Shown piece by piece: positions 41,281 through 51,731 of a stretch of 64,000 nt of DNA (position 1 is the first letter of the stretch; each line of letters starts with the position of its first letter). Source of the stretch: Nitrospira sp. (GTDB lineage: Bacteria > Nitrospirota > Nitrospiria > Nitrospirales > Nitrospiraceae). The notes under the pieces were generated by a model that made no database searches, was not told where the DNA came from, and worked only from the letters and a program-made list of their open reading frames with translations. The stretch lies in assembly GCA_018242765.1 (NCBI GenBank), contig JAFEBH010000017.1, forward strand, positions 62,001-126,000, written 5' to 3'. The position numbers were made by a program, and so were the translations under genes.

Positions 41281-42681
41281 CTACCGATTGTTGTGCGTAC
41301 CGTGGATGGACTCTGAATCGATTTGCAGAGTCTCTATAGATTCTTTCAGGATGTCCACCAGTTTGTTTAATTCCTGGTTGGAGATCGAGAGCGGCGGGAT
41401 GAGCACGAGGACATTCCCGATCGGTCTCAAGATCAATCCCTTTGATCGGGCGATGGCTGCCACGCGGTGGCCGGCCTTGGCGCTGAGTGGGTAGGGGGTT
41501 TTGGTCGTTTTCTCCTTGACCAATTCAACTCCTACCATAAATCCTCGTTGACGAATGTCGCCGACTTGAGGGAGCGCCTCGAGCCGAGCCAGCAATCTGC
41601 TGAAGAGCTTGATTTTGGAAAGGAGTCGAGCCAGCGTCTTCTCCTGGCGAAACACATGAAGGTTTGCGAGCGCCACGGAACAGCCCAGCGGGTTGCCGGT
41701 AAAACTGTGGCCATGGAAGAATGTTTTGAACTCGTCATAGTCGCCGAGAAAACCGCGATAGATCTCATCCGTTGTCAAGGTTGCCGCCAAGGGCATGTAC
41801 CCCCCGGTGAGTCCTTTACTGAGTGCCATCAGATCCGGTGTGACGCCTTCGTGCTCGCAGGCGAACATCTTGCCGGTGCGTCCAAATCCCGTCGCCACTT
41901 CGTCGGTGATCAAGAGGAGGTTGAATTGTGTGCAGAGCGTACGGATTCGTTTCAAATAGCCGGGCGGCTGAGGAATCATGCCGGCGGCGGCTTGCATGAG
42001 CGGTTCGATGATCACCCCGGCCAACTCTCGGTGACGGCTCTTGACGATCTCTTCAATCGGCTCCATGCAGGCGATGTTGCAAGAGGGATAACTGAGTTGA
42101 AGTGGACAGCGGTAGCAGTGGGGCGGATCGGCTTCCACCGTCGGGAAGAGGAGCGGTTTAAATCGAGCATGGAACAGTTCGATGTTGCCGACGCTTACGG
42201 CTCCAATCGTATCACCATGGTAAGCGAGTTTGAGATGGAGGAATGTGTTCTTTGAGCCGGCTTCGGGACGGCGCTGTTGCCAGTATTGGACGGCCATCTT
42301 CAGGGCAATCTCCACCGCGGTTGACCCGTTGTCCGAATAGAAAACGCGGGTGAGCCCCCTGGGAGCGATGCGGATCAGCTCCCGGGCGAGTTCAATGGCC
42401 GGTGGGTTCGAGAGTCCAAGAAACGTCGAGTGGGCGATCTTGTCGAGCTGCTTCTTGATGGCGCGATCGAGGGTCGGATGGCGATGGCCATGGACATTGA
42501 CCCAAATTGATGAGGTGCCATCGAGATATTTCTTTCCCTCCGTATCGATCAGGTACGAGCCTTTCCCACGCTCGATGATGAGTGGCTCCTCCTGCTCCCA
42601 CTCCTGCATTTGGGTAAACGGATGCCAGAGATAGCGACGATCCCAATCTCTGAGCTGCTGAGTGGAAGGTCGTCGAGTCAT
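41281..42681 (-). CDS. bioA: Adenosylmethionine-8-amino-7-oxononanoate aminotransferase
   Basis: A 466-residue PLP enzyme that forms 7,8-diaminopelargonic acid in biotin synthesis, using SAM as amino donor. The fold-type I aminotransferase landmarks are DRRYLWHPFTQMQEW (BioA-specific), GSTAVEIALKMAVQYW, AYHGDTIGA, TDEVATGFGRTG and the PLP Lys in MALSKGLTGGYMP. It is slightly longer than usual, with a tail rich in Glu and Ser. Start ATG 42681. No other biotin genes are in the window. Confidence 0.94.
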   Translation of the reverse strand: MTRRPSTQQLRDWDRRYLWHPFTQMQEWEQEEPLIIERGKGSYLIDTEGKKYLDGTSSIWVNVHGHRHPTLDRAIKKQLDKIAHSTFLGLSNPPAIELARELIRIAPRGLTRVFYSDNGSTAVEIALKMAVQYWQQRRPEAGSKNTFLHLKLAYHGDTIGAVSVGNIELFHARFKPLLFPTVEADPPHCYRCPLQLSYPSCNIACMEPIEEIVKSRHRELAGVIIEPLMQAAAGMIPQPPGYLKRIRTLCTQFNLLLITDEVATGFGRTGKMFACEHEGVTPDLMALSKGLTGGYMPLAATLTTDEIYRGFLGDYDEFKTFFHGHSFTGNPLGCSVALANLHVFRQEKTLARLLSKIKLFSRLLARLEALPQVGDIRQRGFMVGVELVKEKTTKTPYPLSAKAGHRVAAIARSKGLILRPIGNVLVLIPPLSISNQELNKLVDILKESIETLQIDSESIHGTHNNR

Positions 42682-42807
42682 GATGATATGGACGTCATTC
42701 GTCGATCTTGTGATGCGAAATCGTTGGTCGGTGATTGACTGGACGAAAGCCGATCAACGAGGAAAGGGCCTCGGGGCGGCGTGTGATTATAAGTGGAGGT
42801 GATTGCT

Positions 42808-42836
42808 TTGACAACCCAGGAGGCAGTTACTATAAT
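42808..42836 (+). promoter_or_regulatory. Perfect consensus sigma70 promoter of lepA
   Basis: TTGACA (42808-42813), a 17-base spacer, and TATAAT (42831-42836): full consensus at both boxes with ideal spacing. Transcription should start near 42843, leaving a 5' leader of only about 23 bases before the TTG of lepA. Confidence 0.9.
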
Positions 42837-42865
42837 GAACCGATTTTTCACCAATGAGTTAGGAT

Positions 42866-44665
42866 TTGCAAAGTCTTATACGCAACTTTTCCATAATCGC
42901 TCATATCGATCACGGCAAATCAACCCTCGCTGACCGGCTCCTTGAAGCTACTGGCGCAGTTACTGCCCGAGAGGCCAAAGATCAGATCCTCGACGCCATG
43001 GACCTTGAACGGGAACGTGGCATTACGATCAAGGCCCACGCAGTAGCCATCCGGTACAAGGCTCGCGACGGAAAAACCTACGGGTTGCATTTGATCGATA
43101 CGCCCGGGCATGTTGATTTTACCTATGAGGTCTCGCGGAGTCTGGCCGCCTGCGAGGGGGCACTCTTGCTGGTCGACGCGACACAAGGCGTGCAAGCCCA
43201 GACGATTGCCAATGTGAACTTGGCGATGGCGAACAACCTAACCATTATTCCGGTGATCAATAAGATCGACCTGGCGAGCGCAGATGTCGATGGAACGAAG
43301 CAGTCGATCTCGGAGGTGTTGCAGCTTGAAGCAGACGACGCCTTACCGATCAGTGCCAAAGAAGGCAAGGGCGTGCCGGAAGTCTTGGAGGCGATCATTG
43401 CGCGGGTTCCACCTCCATCCGGAGATCCCCGAGCTCCTCTCAAGGCGCTGATTTTTGATTCCTGGTTCGACAACTATCAGGGCGTGATCGTCCTGACACG
43501 TGTGGTTGATGGCTCCATACGGCCTGGCATGAAAATCAAAGTCATGTCGAACGATCGCACGTTTGAAGTCATGGAAGTCGGCCATTTTGCTCCGAAGCGT
43601 ACCAAAAAGACCGAATTACTGACCGGCGAGGTGGGCTATCTCTGTGCCAATATGCGTGAAGTGGCGGACGTCAAAATCGGTGACACGTTGACTGATGCCA
43701 TGACGCCTACCCTCGAGCCGTTTCCAGGGTATAAAGAGGTCAAGCCGTTGGTGTTCTGCGGGCTCTATCCCACCGATACGGCTCGGTATGAAGATTTGCG
43801 GGATGCGCTGGTCAAGCTCCGGTTGAACGATTCCTCCTTCGCCTACGAACCAGAAACGTCCTTGGCCTTGGGGTTTGGATTTCGCTGCGGGTTTCTTGGC
43901 CTGCTGCATATGGAGATCATTCAGGAACGACTAGAGCGTGAGTATAATTTGACGCTCCTCACCACGGCCCCCACCGTCGTGTATCGGGTGATGACGACCA
44001 AAGGTGAGGTGTTGGAAGTCATGAATCCCTCACAGCTCCCTGCGCCCAGCAGTATTGAGTCATTCGAAGAGCCGTTTATTCTCGCATCGGTCATCACCCC
44101 CGAACGGTATATGGGCGCCATTCTTCAGCTCTGTCAAGAGCGGCGCGGGATTCAGCGCAGTCTGCAATTTCTCGACCCCACGCGCGTGATGATCAGTTAC
44201 GAACTGCCGCTCAACGAGGTCATTCTCGATTTTTACGATAAACTCAAGTCGCGCACGCAGGGCTATGCGTCGCTGGACTACGAGCTGATCGGCTATCGGG
44301 AATCTGATCTCGTCAAAATCGACATTTTGCTGAACGGTGAAACGGTCGATGCCTTGTCCTTCATCACGCATAAAGATCGTTCAGTGCAGCGCGGACGTCA
44401 GCTTGCGGAGAAAATGAAGGAATTGATTCCCCGGCAGATGTATGAGATTGCCATTCAGGCGGCCATCGGAAGCAAGATCATCGCCCGCGAGACGATCGGG
44501 GCCATGAAGAAGAATGTCCTTGCGAAATGTTATGGTGGTGATATCACGCGGAAGCGGAAATTACTCGAGAAGCAGAAGGAAGGAAAGAAGCGCATGAAAG
44601 CGGTCGGCAGTGTCGAAGTTCCACAGGAAGCCTTCCTGGCGATTCTCAAGGTCGGAGAAGAATGA
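42866..44665 (+). CDS. lepA: Elongation factor 4 (LepA)
   Basis: A 599-residue translational GTPase that back-translocates ribosomes. GTP-binding motifs: AHIDHGKST (12-20), DTPGHVDF (about 80) and NKID (about 134). Domains II, III and V follow, and the C-terminal domain special to LepA ends [21 protein letters not shown] and VEVPQEAF. The start is TTG 42866, which aligns with the family start ([18 protein letters not shown]). A consensus promoter lies just upstream. The stop overlaps lepB by four bases. Confidence 0.97.
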   Translation: MQSLIRNFSIIAHIDHGKSTLADRLLEATGAVTAREAKDQILDAMDLERERGITIKAHAVAIRYKARDGKTYGLHLIDTPGHVDFTYEVSRSLAACEGALLLVDATQGVQAQTIANVNLAMANNLTIIPVINKIDLASADVDGTKQSISEVLQLEADDALPISAKEGKGVPEVLEAIIARVPPPSGDPRAPLKALIFDSWFDNYQGVIVLTRVVDGSIRPGMKIKVMSNDRTFEVMEVGHFAPKRTKKTELLTGEVGYLCANMREVADVKIGDTLTDAMTPTLEPFPGYKEVKPLVFCGLYPTDTARYEDLRDALVKLRLNDSSFAYEPETSLALGFGFRCGFLGLLHMEIIQERLEREYNLTLLTTAPTVVYRVMTTKGEVLEVMNPSQLPAPSSIESFEEPFILASVITPERYMGAILQLCQERRGIQRSLQFLDPTRVMISYELPLNEVILDFYDKLKSRTQGYASLDYELIGYRESDLVKIDILLNGETVDALSFITHKDRSVQRGRQLAEKMKELIPRQMYEIAIQAAIGSKIIARETIGAMKKNVLAKCYGGDITRKRKLLEKQKEGKKRMKAVGSVEVPQEAFLAILKVGEE

Positions 44666-45432
44666 GCCCCGATTCGAATCAACGCAATACGGACAAGTTG
44701 TCCGGTGGGTCACGGTCCGGTGAACCGGCCTCACTGGGCAGTACCAAGCTCGCCGACAACGCCGACCAGACTGGGCGGAAGTCGCTCGTTCGAGAGTATG
44801 CCGAAGCGATCATCGTCGCCATGTTGTTGGCCTTCGCCATTCGGGTGTTCGTCGTGCAGGCCTTCAAGATTCCGTCCGGATCCATGATTCCGACCCTGCT
44901 GATCGGAGATCATATTTTGGTCAGCAAGTTGTCCTATGGCCTGCAGTGGCCGACGGACTGCAAATTGCAATGGAGTTTTCCACCGGTTAATTGTTATACG
45001 TCTTCCACCGTCGTCACGTTCGGCAAACCGCAACGTGGTGATATCATCGTCTTTCGGTTTCCCGAGGATGAAGAGAAGGATTTTATCAAGCGCATTGTGG
45101 GCTTGCCAGGAGACACGGTTCACCTACGGAACAAAGTAGTCCTGGTGAACGGTCAGCCGCTTGATGACAAAACCTTTACCCAACGCATTGATCCCGGCAT
45201 CATCGATGGGACGGTCAACCCTCGCGATAATTTTGGCCCAGTGACGGTCCCCGAAGGGTCCTATTTTGTCATGGGCGATAATCGTGACCAGAGCCTGGAT
45301 AGTCGGTTCTGGGGGTACGTCCGCGAGGAGAAAATCCGCGGCAAAGCGTTCCGTATCTATTGGTCCTGGAATGGACAGGGAAATTGGACGGAGTGGGTAC
45401 GGTGGGAACGATTCGCCAAAGCCATTCAGTGA
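44662..45432 (+). CDS. lepB: Signal peptidase I
   Basis: A 256-residue inner-membrane protease that removes signal peptides. A 45-residue polar N-terminus precedes one membrane helix (about 48-66). The catalytic Ser74 lies in [10 protein letters not shown] and Lys143 in [11 protein letters not shown]; the [14 protein letters not shown] box is intact. ATGA overlap with lepA means coupled translation. The GTG of the next gene overlaps its stop. Confidence 0.96.
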   Translation: MSPDSNQRNTDKLSGGSRSGEPASLGSTKLADNADQTGRKSLVREYAEAIIVAMLLAFAIRVFVVQAFKIPSGSMIPTLLIGDHILVSKLSYGLQWPTDCKLQWSFPPVNCYTSSTVVTFGKPQRGDIIVFRFPEDEEKDFIKRIVGLPGDTVHLRNKVVLVNGQPLDDKTFTQRIDPGIIDGTVNPRDNFGPVTVPEGSYFVMGDNRDQSLDSRFWGYVREEKIRGKAFRIYWSWNGQGNWTEWVRWERFAKAIQ

Positions 45433-46469
45433 AAAAACGAGGCGGTGTCATTATCCCCAAGCAGGAGTCTCAGGGGAAGAGTGATTCGCCTTCATCCACA
45501 GTCCTCCGCCAGTATCTGCACCGATTTCCACAGGCCTCCGTCCTCGTCGTCGGTGACTTGATCCTTGATCAGTATGTGATGGGGCGGGTGAGCCGGATCT
45601 CTCCTGAAGCGCCGGTTCCAGTCGTGCATGTTGAATCGGAGTCGATCCGATTGGGTGGGGCGGCCAATGTTTACAGCAATATTATGGCGCTTGGAGGGAG
45701 AGCATATCTCTGTGGGGTGATCGGAGCGGATGAGAGCGGGAAGCGGTTGCTCAAAGAACTCGGGAATACCAGGGCGAGCCTTGGCGGTGTCGTCACTGAT
45801 CGTGGGAGACCGACGACCAGAAAGAGTCGGGTCATCGCCCACAACCAGCAGATTGTTCGGTATGACATCGAAGGGCGAAGCGAATTGCGGGCACCGCTTC
45901 GACGGAAGATCGTCCGGTATGTTGAGTCAAAACTTCGGGAGCTTTCCTGTATTGTGGTATCGGACTATGCCAAGGGAGTCGTGTCGTCGACCTTGATGGC
46001 CGAGATCACTCGTCTGGCGGCGTTGCGCAGAGTTCCGGTCATTGTCGATCCCAAAGTGGAACACTTTAATTTTTATAAAGGGGTCACGGTCATCACGCCG
46101 AACCATCTTGAGGCGACCCAAGCGTCGGGCATGCACGGAGATGACAATCAAACGATCAACGAAGCCGGGGCCATGATCCGTCAACGACTGGGGTGTCAGT
46201 CCGTTCTGATTACGCGTGGTGAGAAGGGGATGAGCCTCTACCAAGGGGATGGTCGGTCATGGCATCTTCCGACCAAGGCGCGGCAAGTCTACGACGTCAC
46301 AGGTGCGGGAGATACGGTCATTGGGACGCTGGCGCTGGCCCTTGCAGCCGGGGCCGACATCAAGACCGGGGCGATGATGGCCAACTATGCGGCTGGGATC
46401 GTGGTCGGAATGGTGGGGACTGCGACCGTGTCGCCGGCTCAGTTGTCCGAGGCGTTTGGCGATGACTAA
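45429..46469 (+). CDS. rfaE1: Heptose-7-phosphate kinase (RfaE1/HldE N-terminal type)
   Basis: A 346-residue PfkB-family sugar kinase: VLVVGDLILDQYVMGRVSRISPEAPVPV and RLGGAANV are the family's substrate region, and TGAGDTVIGTLALALAAG is the ATP/catalytic signature. It should phosphorylate heptose-7-phosphate for ADP-heptose of the LPS core. It lacks the nucleotidyltransferase domain of fused HldE. Start GTG 45429 overlaps the lepB stop; kdsB overlaps its end by eight bases. Confidence 0.92.
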   Translation: MKKRGGVIIPKQESQGKSDSPSSTVLRQYLHRFPQASVLVVGDLILDQYVMGRVSRISPEAPVPVVHVESESIRLGGAANVYSNIMALGGRAYLCGVIGADESGKRLLKELGNTRASLGGVVTDRGRPTTRKSRVIAHNQQIVRYDIEGRSELRAPLRRKIVRYVESKLRELSCIVVSDYAKGVVSSTLMAEITRLAALRRVPVIVDPKVEHFNFYKGVTVITPNHLEATQASGMHGDDNQTINEAGAMIRQRLGCQSVLITRGEKGMSLYQGDGRSWHLPTKARQVYDVTGAGDTVIGTLALALAAGADIKTGAMMANYAAGIVVGMVGTATVSPAQLSEAFGDD

Positions 46470-47262
46470 TACATCGAAAACGGTCACGGTCGTGATTCCA
46501 GCCCGATACGGTTCATCCCGGTTTCCGGGGAAGCCGCTGGTCGAGCTGAACGGCAAGCCGATGATTCAGCATGTCTACGAGCAGGCGGCGGCCTGCCGTG
46601 CCGTGTCGGATGTTCTGGTCGCAACCGATGATGAACGGATCAAGCGGGCGGTCGAGCGGTTTGGAGGACGTGTCCTCATGGTGACCGGCAATTATCGGAC
46701 GGGAACCGACCGTGTGGCTGCCGTGGCGCGGATGTTTGCGGGGGATTATTTTGTGGACTTGCAAGGGGATGAGATTCCCTTGACGCCGGAACTGCTGAAT
46801 GATCTCGTTGAGCCGTTTTTGGAAAGTGGCGTGGGGATGGGAACGCTCAAGCGAGTGATCGATTCGACGGAGGATCTCCTCAATCCTGCCGTGGTGAAGG
46901 TGGTGACGAATGCGAAAGGAGATGCGCTCTATTTTTCACGAGCCCCAATCCCGTTCGTCCGCGACGATCCTCAGCAGCAAGCGGTCGGAGGACTCCACTA
47001 TATCCATCTCGGGCTATACATCTATTCGAAGGACACGTTACTTCGGTTGGCTTCCTTGCCGACCAGCCGCATCGAGGACGCTGAAAAACTCGAACAGCTT
47101 CGTGCGCTCGATCATGGCATGCGCATCCGCGTGTGGGAAACGAAGCATGCCTCCCTGAGGGTGGATCGTCCGGAGGACGTCCCGGACGTGGCGGAACGGC
47201 TTCAGCAGTATGAGTCGGTCAGGCGTGAGCTGAAAAGCAGCGGAGTGTTTTTTAAAACATGA
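46462..47262 (+). CDS. kdsB: CMP-Kdo synthetase
   Basis: A 266-residue cytidylyltransferase that activates Kdo with CTP for lipid A core assembly. It has the nucleotide loop VIPARYGSSRFPGKPL, then ATDDERI and YFVDLQGDEIPLTP, and FSRAPIPFVRD. Length is slightly above E. coli KdsB. Start ATG 46462 overlaps the kinase gene. It sits next to pyrG, which makes its CTP. Confidence 0.96.
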   Translation: MTNTSKTVTVVIPARYGSSRFPGKPLVELNGKPMIQHVYEQAAACRAVSDVLVATDDERIKRAVERFGGRVLMVTGNYRTGTDRVAAVARMFAGDYFVDLQGDEIPLTPELLNDLVEPFLESGVGMGTLKRVIDSTEDLLNPAVVKVVTNAKGDALYFSRAPIPFVRDDPQQQAVGGLHYIHLGLYIYSKDTLLRLASLPTSRIEDAEKLEQLRALDHGMRIRVWETKHASLRVDRPEDVPDVAERLQQYESVRRELKSSGVFFKT

Positions 47263-47311
47263 GGTGTACGGCTGGGATGGGGCGGCCTGATGTCCAGGAG
47301 AGAGGAGAGCC

Positions 47312-48913
47312 ATGAATAAATTTATTTTTGTGACCGGCGGAGTGGTCTCATCGCTTGGGAAAGGACTGGCATCGGCCTCCATTGGAAACCTCCTCGAAAG
47401 CCGTGGGCTGAAGATCACGTTTCTCAAGCTGGATCCCTACATCAATGTCGATCCCGGGACGATGAATCCCTACCAGCATGGTGAAGTGTTTGTCACGGAC
47501 GATGGCGCCGAAACCGATCTCGATCTCGGACACTATGAGCGATTCACCTCGCTCTCGTTGACGAAGGAAAGTAATTACACGACGGGTCGGATTTATCATT
47601 CGGTCATCACCAAGGAGCGACGGGGGGATTATCTTGGCGGGACGGTACAGGTGGTGCCGCATGTGACGGATGAGATCAAGCAGGCGATCATGCGCATTTC
47701 CAAGGGAGTGGATGTCGCCATCATTGAAATCGGCGGGACGGTCGGAGACATTGAGAGTCTCCCGTTTCTCGAAGCTATTCGACAAATGCCGTACGACGTC
47801 GGGCGCGATAATGTATTGTATGTGCACTTGACCTTGGTGCCTTACATCGGCACGGCCGGTGAATTGAAGACCAAGCCGACACAACATTCGGTCAACAAGC
47901 TTCGGGAAATCGGTATCCAGCCCAATATTCTCTTATGCCGAACCGACCGGTATATTCCCCCGGAGCTCAAGGGCAAGATCGCGATGTTTTGCAATGTGGA
48001 TAGGGACGCCGTGATCACGGCCAAAGACGTCGAGACGATCTACGAAGTGCCGATCGTCTTCCGAAAAGAAGGGTTGGACGAATTGATCGTCCGTCAGCTG
48101 CATCTCGAGACTGGCCAGCCGAATCTTCGCGAGTGGGACGCGATGGTGCAGAAAATCAAACGGCCCAAGCATGAAATCTCCGTCGCGCTGGTCGGAAAGT
48201 ATGTGGGCCTGAAGGAGTGTTACAAGAGCTTGGGCGAAGCGCTGGTTCACGGCGGAATCGACCATGAAACGAAGGTCAATATCAACTGGATCGAGTCCGA
48301 AGATATCGAGCGGCAAGGGACGGAACGGATTCTCCGTGAGGCGGATGGGATCTTGATTCCCGGTGGATTTGGAACAAGAGGGATCGAGGGGAAAGTCACC
48401 ACGATCAGATACGCACGGGAACGTCAAGTGCCGTTTCTGGGCCTCTGTTTGGGAATGCAATGTGCCGCGATTGAATTTGCGCGCAATGTGGCCGGACTGT
48501 CGGGGGCCAACAGCGCGGAGTTTGATGAGCAGTCGCCCCATCCGGTGATTCACCTCATGCCGGATCAGCAGGGCGTTAGCGACAAAGGCGGAACGATGCG
48601 GCTCGGATCCTATCTCTGTAAGTTAGGAGAAGGAACGTTGGCCCAGAAGATGTACGGCGTGAACGAGATTCGCGAACGCCATCGTCATCGCTATGAGTTC
48701 AACAATGCCTATCGCGAGCGATTGGCTGCCAAGGGACTGGTCTTAAGCGGTCTCTCGCCGGATGGACGGCTGGTTGAGATTCTCGAACTGAAGGATCATC
48801 CCTGGTTCTTGGGAACTCAGTTTCATCCGGAGTATAGTTCCAGACCGCATCGTCCACATCCATTATTCAGCGGGTTTGTGGGAGCGGCGCTGCGCAAAAA
48901 ACTAGGACACTGA
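47312..48913 (+). CDS. pyrG: CTP synthase
   Basis: A 533-residue enzyme that aminates UTP to CTP. The synthase domain starts [20 protein letters not shown] and holds [24 protein letters not shown] and GGTVGDIES. The glutaminase domain has nucleophile Cys in GLCLGMQCA and HPEY near the end. GAGAGGAGAG lies before ATG 47312. It connects the pyrimidine pathway with the Kdo genes on both sides. Confidence 0.97.
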   Translation: MNKFIFVTGGVVSSLGKGLASASIGNLLESRGLKITFLKLDPYINVDPGTMNPYQHGEVFVTDDGAETDLDLGHYERFTSLSLTKESNYTTGRIYHSVITKERRGDYLGGTVQVVPHVTDEIKQAIMRISKGVDVAIIEIGGTVGDIESLPFLEAIRQMPYDVGRDNVLYVHLTLVPYIGTAGELKTKPTQHSVNKLREIGIQPNILLCRTDRYIPPELKGKIAMFCNVDRDAVITAKDVETIYEVPIVFRKEGLDELIVRQLHLETGQPNLREWDAMVQKIKRPKHEISVALVGKYVGLKECYKSLGEALVHGGIDHETKVNINWIESEDIERQGTERILREADGILIPGGFGTRGIEGKVTTIRYARERQVPFLGLCLGMQCAAIEFARNVAGLSGANSAEFDEQSPHPVIHLMPDQQGVSDKGGTMRLGSYLCKLGEGTLAQKMYGVNEIRERHRHRYEFNNAYRERLAAKGLVLSGLSPDGRLVEILELKDHPWFLGTQFHPEYSSRPHRPHPLFSGFVGAALRKKLGH

Positions 48914-48915
48914 GC

Positions 48916-49038
48916 GAGATGCTGAAACCGATTTCCAACTGTGTTCTCGGCGCATCAAAATCCTCAACGTACCCAGGAGGGTACGCCTCCGGTTTTGATG
49001 CACCTGCGGCCTTGTTGGAAAACCGGTTTGAGCATCTC
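48916..49038. repeat. Stop-codon palindromic repeat, copy 1
   Basis: A 123-bp imperfect palindrome starting two bases after the pyrG stop. Outer arms: GAGATGCTGAAACCG and CGGTTTGAGCATCTC, with one mismatch. Inner arms: GCATCAAAATCCTCAACG-type pairs with GGTTTTGATGC, around a GTACCC/GGGTAC core. The whole block can fold as one long hairpin. Confidence 0.85.
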
Positions 49039-49060
49039 GCCTAATGCAAGTCTGAAATTT

Positions 49061-49888
49061 ATGGCACATCTTGTCGATATCGGTTCTTTTAAGGTCGGTC
49101 AGGGGCAGCGGCCGTTTCTGATTGCGGGGCCGTGTGTGATCGAGAATGAGCAACTCGTTATGGATACGGCCGGGCGAGTTGCCGAGATGACGAAGGCCTT
49201 GGGAATCCCTTACGTCTTCAAATCCTCATTCGATAAGGCGAATCGAACGTCCATCCATTCATTCCGAGGTCCCGGCTTGGAGCAAGGGTTGGCGGTGTTG
49301 AAGCAAGTGAGGGAGAAACTGGGACTGCCCGTGTTGACCGACGTGCATACAGAAGAGCAGGCAACGGAAGCCGGAAAGGTCGTGGATGTCCTGCAGATCC
49401 CGGCGTTTCTCTGCCGGCAGACGGATCTACTGATTGCGGCGGCCAAGACGGGAAAGGTCGTCAACGTCAAGAAAGGCCAATTTCTCTCGCCGACCGAAAT
49501 GGGAAATGCCGTCAAGAAAATCGAGGAGTGTGGGAGTCAGCGGATCGTGCTGACCGAGCGAGGATCGTCCTTCGGCTACAACAATCTCGTCGTGGATATG
49601 CGGTCCTTCCCTATCATGAGGAAGTTCGGGTATCCTGTCGTCTTTGATGCCACGCACAGTGTCCAATTGCCGGGTGGGGGCGGGACGAAGTCAAGTGGCC
49701 AGCGGGAATTTGTCGAACCGTTGGCGTGCGCGGCAGCGGGTGCGGGAGTCGACGGGTTCTTCATGGAGGTCCACCCGAATCCTGATGAAGCGCTGTCCGA
49801 TGGACCCAATATGATACCGCTGCATCAGTTGAAGGCCTTGTTGGAACGGGTGGTGCGGATCTGGGATGCCGTGCAACCTACAAGCTGA
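49061..49888 (+). CDS. kdsA: Kdo-8-phosphate synthase
   Basis: A 275-residue aldolase joining arabinose-5-phosphate and phosphoenolpyruvate. Landmarks: [66 protein letters not shown] and [11 protein letters not shown]. Start ATG 49061 agrees with the family; the longer frame to 48941 overlaps the repeat and is not coding. A metal-dependent or independent type cannot be firmly told. Confidence 0.96.
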   Translation: MAHLVDIGSFKVGQGQRPFLIAGPCVIENEQLVMDTAGRVAEMTKALGIPYVFKSSFDKANRTSIHSFRGPGLEQGLAVLKQVREKLGLPVLTDVHTEEQATEAGKVVDVLQIPAFLCRQTDLLIAAAKTGKVVNVKKGQFLSPTEMGNAVKKIEECGSQRIVLTERGSSFGYNNLVVDMRSFPIMRKFGYPVVFDATHSVQLPGGGGTKSSGQREFVEPLACAAAGAGVDGFFMEVHPNPDEALSDGPNMIPLHQLKALLERVVRIWDAVQPTS

Positions 49889-49946
49889 ATGATTGTGCAG
49901 AGTAGAGAGCAATGAGAATGGGTACGAGACGGGGTGCTGCCGTACT

Positions 49947-50954
49947 ATGATGGGAAAGCCGGCTGGTCGCGAATCAAAATTCGCCAAACTGGAAGAAAGT
50001 CTTTCCGAAGGGCGACGTGTGCTCGAGATCGAGGCGCGAGCGGTTGAGGCGTTGATCAATCGGCTTGATGAACGATTCGTCAAGGCAGTGGATGTGCTCG
50101 TGCGATGTAAGGGGAAAGTCGTGGTCTCAGGGATGGGCAAGTCGGGGTTGATCGGGCAAAAAATCGCCGCGACCTTGGCGAGTACGGGAACCTCTTCGTT
50201 CTTTTTGCATCCGGCTGAGGGGGTCCATGGGGATCTCGGCATGTTGGCTCGTCGGGATGTGTTGGTTGCGATCTCCAATAGTGGGGAAACTCAAGAGTTG
50301 TTGCAGTTGCTCCCGTTCGTGAAGCGCCTGGGAATTCCAGTTATCTCCATGACGGGGCGGATGAGCTCGACCCTGTCGAAGAACTCTGATGTCGCGCTGG
50401 ATGTGTCGGTCCAGGAGGAGGCCTGTCCAATGGGGTTGGCTCCGACTGCGAGCACGACGGCGACACTGGCGTTAGGTGATGCCCTGGCAGTGGCGTTGCT
50501 GCAGAAACGAGAATTCAAGGCGGAAGACTTTGCACGGTTCCATCCAGGGGGCAGCTTGGGGCGGCGATTGCTGGTGAAAGTAAAGGATCTCATGCATGCC
50601 GATCCGGAGATCCCCATGGTTCAAGGTACTGTCGGGGGGATGGCGGCCATGCTGGAGATGACGGCGAAAAAACTTGGCATGACGACGGTCGTGGATCAAG
50701 ATGGGGCGTTGCTCGGTGTCATCACCGATGGCGATGTACGGCGGTTTATTCAGCGTGGAACGGACTTGGTGAATGCGACGGCGAAGGAATTGGCCACACC
50801 TAATCCTAAAACCATTGGACCTGATGAATTGGCGGCAAAGGCCGTGGAGATGATGGAGCGGTTTTCCATCACCACGCTGGTGGTGACGGAAGACGGACGC
50901 ACCATTCAAGGTGTCGTCCATTTGCATGACCTACTCAAGAACGGGATCGTCTAA
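49947..50954 (+). CDS. kdsD: Arabinose-5-phosphate isomerase
   Basis: A 335-residue SIS-domain isomerase that makes arabinose-5-phosphate from ribulose-5-phosphate, the first step to Kdo. The SIS domain has VSGMGKSGLIGQKIAATLASTGTSSFFLHPAEGVHGDLGM and ISNSGETQELL. Two CBS domains follow (DLMHADPEIP and TPNPKTIGPDE). Start ATG 49947 is followed by a second Met. A palindromic repeat begins at its stop codon. The partner phosphatase kdsC is not in the cluster. Confidence 0.94.
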   Translation: MMGKPAGRESKFAKLEESLSEGRRVLEIEARAVEALINRLDERFVKAVDVLVRCKGKVVVSGMGKSGLIGQKIAATLASTGTSSFFLHPAEGVHGDLGMLARRDVLVAISNSGETQELLQLLPFVKRLGIPVISMTGRMSSTLSKNSDVALDVSVQEEACPMGLAPTASTTATLALGDALAVALLQKREFKAEDFARFHPGGSLGRRLLVKVKDLMHADPEIPMVQGTVGGMAAMLEMTAKKLGMTTVVDQDGALLGVITDGDVRRFIQRGTDLVNATAKELATPNPKTIGPDELAAKAVEMMERFSITTLVVTEDGRTIQGVVHLHDLLKNGIV

Positions 50955-51077
50955 CAGGTTGTTGAAAAGGTCTGCCAGCATCGTTCTCGCGTCGCTCAGA
51001 GGCTCAACGTACCGAAGCGTACGCCTCGCCACTTCGCTTGCTGCGGCCTTGCTGGACAGCCTTTTTGACCATCCTGT
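50954..51077. repeat. Stop-codon palindromic repeat, copy 2
   Basis: A 124-bp imperfect palindrome that begins on the last base of the kdsD stop. Arms: ACAGGTTGTTGAAAAGG and CCTTTTTGACCATCCTGT; core CTCAACGTACCGAAGCGTAC. It carries CTTCGCTTGCTGCGGCCTTG, shared with the other copies. Confidence 0.85.
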
Positions 51078-51133
51078 GAGAATCCGCTAGCTTCGATCGT
51101 AGTGTAACGATTTGTGAGGAGAAGACTGGGGCC

Positions 51134-51730
51134 ATGAACCGTGTTCTGGAAATATGGCGTGATATCGGGCAGGACTCGCTCAATCTGCCGAATTTCCTGA
51201 CACTCCTTCGGATTCTCCTGATTCCGGTCTTTATCATTCTCTTTGTGAATCCCACTCCGGATCAGTCACTTGCGGCAGCGATCGTCTTCACGATCGCCTC
51301 GGTGACGGACATGTTGGATGGCTACATTGCCAGGCGAACCGGCCAGGTGACGAAGCTCGGCAAGTTGCTCGATCCTATTGCGGACAAGCTGTTGGTTTTA
51401 TCGGCGCTCATTTTATTGATGAATGTGGACCGCGTCAGTGCGTTGGTCGCGTTATTGATCATCGGCCGAGAAGTTGCTGTGACGGGAATCCGTGCGATTG
51501 CTGCGGGAGAAGGGATGATTATCTCTGCAGAGACGACCGGTAAGTATAAGATGGCGCTCCAGGTCGTGGCCATCATTCTTCTCATCCTGGAAGGGACAGG
51601 GCTGGCCGAGCTTGGGAACATGCACTTGGCCGGCACCGTCACTTTGTACTTATCGCTGGTGTTGGGCTACATTTCCGGCGGGCAATACGTCTGGAGTTTT
51701 TGGAAGCAGGTTGTGGCAAAAGGACTCTAG
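51134..51730 (+). CDS. pgsA: CDP-diacylglycerol-glycerol-3-phosphate phosphatidyltransferase
   Basis: A 198-residue inner-membrane enzyme making phosphatidylglycerol-phosphate. The CDP-alcohol phosphotransferase motif is DMLDGYIARRTGQVTKLGKL followed by LDPIADK, fitting DGx2ARx8Gx3Dx3D. Several hydrophobic helices; N-terminus NLPNFLTLLRILLIP is family-like. Start ATG 51134. With plsY nearby, this forms a small phospholipid-synthesis group. Confidence 0.95.
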   Translation: MNRVLEIWRDIGQDSLNLPNFLTLLRILLIPVFIILFVNPTPDQSLAAAIVFTIASVTDMLDGYIARRTGQVTKLGKLLDPIADKLLVLSALILLMNVDRVSALVALLIIGREVAVTGIRAIAAGEGMIISAETTGKYKMALQVVAIILLILEGTGLAELGNMHLAGTVTLYLSLVLGYISGGQYVWSFWKQVVAKGL

Positions 51731-51731
51731 T

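Noticed and set aside
47933..48553. 206-codon minus-strand frame within pyrG
   Set aside because: Antisense to a full-length CTP synthase with all signatures.
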